Below are positions 61,655 to 64,000 of a stretch of DNA of 64,000 nucleotides, piece by piece. The notes beneath the pieces are model-generated. The model saw only the letters and a program-made list of their open reading frames with translations. It was not told the DNA's origin and searched no databases. How positions within the stretch are numbered: position 1 is the stretch's first letter; each line of letters starts with the position of its first letter. The stretch spans positions 930,001 to 994,000 of the forward strand of contig JACKHO010000001.1 in NCBI GenBank assembly GCA_020638955.1, in the 5' to 3' direction. The translations under genes and the position numbers were made by a program. This DNA comes from Planctomycetaceae bacterium. GTDB lineage: Bacteria; Planctomycetota; Planctomycetia; Planctomycetales; Planctomycetaceae.

Positions 61655-62206
61655 ATGGGAGATGCAACACAAGGCTCCGATTTACCAAATGCTGACGGGG
61701 AAACCAGTTCCACGCCATCGCGTCGGGCGTTTCTGCAGCATTCCTCATCGGCCACAATGGCCGCAGGACTCATTGCAGGATACGGAACTCTCGCTGGCAT
61801 TGCCATAAAATTCCTGTATCCAGCGCGCGTCGGGCAGACAATTCAACAGTATGTCTGCCGGTTGGATGAACTGCAGGTCGGTGATTCCCTACCGTTCATT
61901 ATGCCCTCCGGAGCCAAAGTTGTCGTCGCCCGCCAATCCGAGGGGGACACAGCGGACGATTTCATTGCGTTGTCGAGCGTTTGCCCCCATTTGGGATGCA
62001 AGGTTCACTGGGAAGCTGCGAATGAGAGGTTTTTCTGCCCGTGCCACAACGGTGCCTTCAACGCTCAAGGGGCTCCCACCGAGGGGCCGCCCGCTGCGGC
62101 GAATCAATACCTGACCCGGTATCCCCTCGCTGTCGACGGGAACTTGCTGATGATTGAAGTGCCGGTGGAAGGAATTAGCGTCTCGAACGAGGAGGCGTCC
62201 GCATGA
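61655..62206 (+). CDS. Rieske iron-sulfur protein of a bc/b6f-type complex
   Basis: 183 residues from the ATG at 61655. SRRAFLQHSSSATMAAG (about 22-38) is a twin-arginine-like anchor followed by a single membrane helix. The 2Fe-2S site is intact: CPHLGC at 110-115 and CPCHNG at 128-133, followed by FNAQGAPTEGPP, the proline loop. It should carry electrons from quinol to a c-type cytochrome at the outer face of the membrane. Its stop overlaps the cytochrome b start (ATGA). A TTG 15 nt earlier would add five residues. Confidence 0.95.
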   Translation: MGDATQGSDLPNADGETSSTPSRRAFLQHSSSATMAAGLIAGYGTLAGIAIKFLYPARVGQTIQQYVCRLDELQVGDSLPFIMPSGAKVVVARQSEGDTADDFIALSSVCPHLGCKVHWEAANERFFCPCHNGAFNAQGAPTEGPPAAANQYLTRYPLAVDGNLLMIEVPVEGISVSNEEASA

Positions 62207-63252
62207 GCGGCTTTCTGGCATGGTTGCGAGAACGTATTCCGGTTCAAGGCGCACAGTTGCATGAACTGACGAACGAACCGGTCCCGAATCACCTCAAACG
62301 ATGGTGGTTTGCTTTGGGCGGAACCCCCGCTTACCTGTTCGTCGTGCAAATTATCACGGGCATTTTGCTCGCATTCTACTATCAGCCCGCGGCAGCCACG
62401 GCGTTTGAATCGGTGCGCTATATTACCGAGGAAGCTTCATTTGGCTGGTACTTGCGCAGTCTGCATAAATGGGCGGCAACCCTGATGATTGCCGCAGTCA
62501 TCCTGCATCAAATGCGGGTCTATTTCACGGCGGCGTACCGTCGGCCGCGTGAGTTGAACTGGGTGATTGGCATGTGCCTGCTCATGTGCACGCTGCTCAC
62601 GGGATTCACCGGCTACAGTCTGGTGTTCGAGCAACTGAGTTACTGGGGAGCGACCGTCGCAGCCAACATCAGCGACGCCGTTCCTGTGATTGGTTCATTC
62701 GCCAAACAAATGTTGCTGGCCGGAGACAATTACAACGAGCGAACGCTCTCGCGGTTCTACATTCTCCATGCCGCAGTGTTGCCGACCACAATCATATTGT
62801 TGGTGGTTGTCCATATTATTTTCATTCGGCTCCACGGTGTGACAGAACTGAAACTCGAGGATGAGCCGGAAGATAAGCCCAAGCACTTCAATTTCTTCCC
62901 AGATCACATTCTGACCGAATTGATGATTGGTCTCGTGCTCATGGTGCTGCTGAGTGCCCTGGCGACCATTTTTCCGGCGACCATGGGGCCCAAGGCAGAC
63001 CCGCTCACCACGCCGGAAGTTATCAAGCCGGAATGGTTCTTCTACGTCTCATTTCGCTGGCTCAAACTGTTCTCACTGACGTTTGCCGTGCTGAGCACGG
63101 GCTTCATTGTCGGTGCCATGTTCCTGTGGCCCTGGATCGACAAAGTCCTCCGCCGAATCACCGGCATTGAAGACATTAGCGTGTACATTGGCATTGTGGC
63201 GACATTCGCATTGGTTGGTTTGACCGTTTGGGAAGCCGCCGTTGCGCATTAG
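62203..63252 (+). CDS. Cytochrome b (b6-like with subunit IV region)
   Basis: The protein has 349 residues. Haem-binding histidines are seen at H88 and H102 (SLHKWAATLMIAAVILHQMR) and H189 and H204. The second pair has 14 residues between, the b6-type spacing, one more than in mitochondrial cytochrome b. The Qo motif appears as KPEWFFYVSFRWLKLF (about 275-290), where PEWY would be standard. About eight membrane segments are apparent. It is a fusion-length protein covering b6 plus part of subunit IV. Together with the Rieske gene it forms the quinol-oxidising core, and the GGAGG before the ATG within the Rieske coding sequence supports coupled translation. Confidence 0.93.
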   Translation: MSGFLAWLRERIPVQGAQLHELTNEPVPNHLKRWWFALGGTPAYLFVVQIITGILLAFYYQPAAATAFESVRYITEEASFGWYLRSLHKWAATLMIAAVILHQMRVYFTAAYRRPRELNWVIGMCLLMCTLLTGFTGYSLVFEQLSYWGATVAANISDAVPVIGSFAKQMLLAGDNYNERTLSRFYILHAAVLPTTIILLVVVHIIFIRLHGVTELKLEDEPEDKPKHFNFFPDHILTELMIGLVLMVLLSALATIFPATMGPKADPLTTPEVIKPEWFFYVSFRWLKLFSLTFAVLSTGFIVGAMFLWPWIDKVLRRITGIEDISVYIGIVATFALVGLTVWEAAVAH

Positions 63253-63307
63253 CGCGATCGAGTTAATACAAATACCGAACCCAGTTTTTAACGATTAGCA
63301 AGTTCCC

Positions 63308-64000
63308 ATGACCGTCACGGCAAAGCAATACATCATTGGATTTCTGGGTTTGATGTTCCTGGCGTCGCTCGTCTTCGTGCAAATGATGGAAGTCGAACGC
63401 AAGAAGGCTGAGTCGGGAAAAGGAGTGGCCCATGCCGTCATTCCGGCCAGCTCGCGGTCGTGCGTCGAATGTCATCAGAAATCTTCTCCCGGCATTATCG
63501 ATCACTGGCAGGGAAGTACGCACGCCAATAAAGGTGTTGGTTGCGTCGAGTGTCACAAGGCGGCGAAAGAAGACATCGACGCCTTTGATCACTACGGGTC
63601 CATTATCGCCACCATTGTGACTCCGAAGGATTGCGGACGATGTCACAAGACGGAAACCGAGGAATTTCTGGCGAGCCACCATGCCAAGGCCGGCAACATC
63701 CTGGCGTCGCTGGACAACTTTCTGGCCGAGACGGTTGAAGGTTCGCGCGTTCCCTTTAATCCCCACTCTCCGACGCCCGGCAAAGAAGTTGACGTCGTGA
63801 ACGGGATGGCCAGCGTAAACGTCGGTTGTCGGCAGTGCCACGGAAGCAAAATTGCGTTGGAGGGAACCAACGGCAGTCTGATTACCGTTGACGAACTCAA
63901 GCCAGATGCAGACGGCGTTCCGACAAATCTGGAGATGGTTTCACTCGTCAAGAAAGACGACAACGGGCGTCCCGTGCTGCATGACGGCAGTTGGCCCAAC
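63308..64000 (+). CDS. HAO-family multihaem cytochrome c (C-terminus cut by window edge)
   Basis: The frame is open to the right edge (231 residues visible). A membrane anchor or uncleaved signal lies at 7-27. Four CxxCH sites are seen: CVECH (52-56), CVECH (79-83), CGRCH (109-113) and CRQCH (174-178). The segments DHWQGSTHANKGVGC, IIATIVTPKDCGRCHKTE and EFLASHHAKAG match the octahaem hydroxylamine-oxidoreductase-like family, so more haems should follow. It is 55 nt behind cytochrome b in the same direction. In anammox planctomycetes such proteins sit in bc-complex operons; here it may be the electron acceptor or a nitrogen-oxide enzyme. Confidence 0.88.
   Translation, partial: MTVTAKQYIIGFLGLMFLASLVFVQMMEVERKKAESGKGVAHAVIPASSRSCVECHQKSSPGIIDHWQGSTHANKGVGCVECHKAAKEDIDAFDHYGSIIATIVTPKDCGRCHKTETEEFLASHHAKAGNILASLDNFLAETVEGSRVPFNPHSPTPGKEVDVVNGMASVNVGCRQCHGSKIALEGTNGSLITVDELKPDADGVPTNLEMVSLVKKDDNGRPVLHDGSWPN

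Noticed and set aside
63263..63841. 192-aa minus-strand frame at the right edge
   Set aside because: Opposite to the multihaem gene with four CxxCH motifs on the plus strand.
1..64000. Prophage interpretation of the tail-like genes
   Set aside because: No capsid, portal, terminase, integrase or lysis genes are seen, while CIS-specific genes (DUF4255 cap, DUF5908, CIS tape measure, AAA+ ATPase) are present.

Overview
The window comes from a planctomycete-type bacterium. The evidence is the gene repertoire. There are two DUF1501 / PSD1 (PSCyt1-DUF1549-DUF1553) pairs, a MoxR-DUF58-BatA/VWA-DUF4175 membrane operon, twin-arginine type leaders on exported enzymes, and a Rieske/cytochrome b pair followed by an octahaem-like (HAO-family) cytochrome. 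I cannot name the species. No rRNA, tRNA or CRISPR array was seen. Nearly all genes lie on the minus strand. Only a Gfo/Idh/MocA oxidoreductase, a truncated remnant behind it, and the respiratory genes at the right edge are on the plus strand.

Layout, left to right. (1) 1-20968, minus strand, read right to left: a nearly complete extracellular contractile injection system (eCIS, Afp/PVC/MAC-like). In transcription order it has a DUF4255 (Pvc16/Afp16-like) cap protein, a 79-aa unknown, the sheath, three gp19-like tube proteins, a DUF5908 mini-protein, a LysM-bearing CIS-tube/adaptor, a gp27/gp5-like (VgrG) spike, a 68-aa small protein, a gp25-like baseplate wedge, a PAAR-like tip, a large gp6/J-like baseplate protein, a tail-fibre-like protein, a second gp6-like (Afp12-like) baseplate protein with a repeat-rich C-terminus, a CIS tape measure protein and a AAA+ ATPase cut by the window edge. 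No obvious toxin lies inside the window; cargo genes would be expected beyond position 1. (2) 21577-35542, minus: an operon starting with a MoxR ATPase, then a DUF58 protein, two BatA/VWA-type membrane proteins (two 4-nt overlaps), a 1905-aa DUF4175/coiled-coil membrane protein and a secreted squalene-cyclase-repeat protein. (3) 36473-43242: DUF1501 and PSD1 genes divergent from a Gfo/Idh/MocA oxidoreductase. Degenerate repeat sequences lie on both sides, and a truncated transposase lies on the right. (4) 44719-50924, minus: a second PSD1-DUF1501 pair followed by two metal-ligand-poor amidohydrolase_2 homologues. (5) 51255-60831, minus: a peptide-ligase/transglutaminase cluster with a circularly permuted ATP-grasp, an alpha-E protein, a DUF2126 transglutaminase, an ATP-grasp/alpha-E fusion and a second transglutaminase. 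(6) 61072-64000: an Rrf2 regulator divergent from Rieske, cytochrome b and HAO-like multihaem cytochrome genes, with a perfect 8-bp inverted repeat between them.

Most start sites were chosen by ATGA/GTGA overlaps, by Shine-Dalgarno-like sequences or by where family homology begins; several differ from the longest possible open frame. The most noteworthy items are the eCIS with its two very large baseplate proteins and a four-fold repeated motif, the b6-like cytochrome b / HAO-like module with a candidate Rrf2 operator, the doubled ATP-grasp/alpha-E/transglutaminase set, and the dispersed TACGGAAC-ended repeats around the third block.
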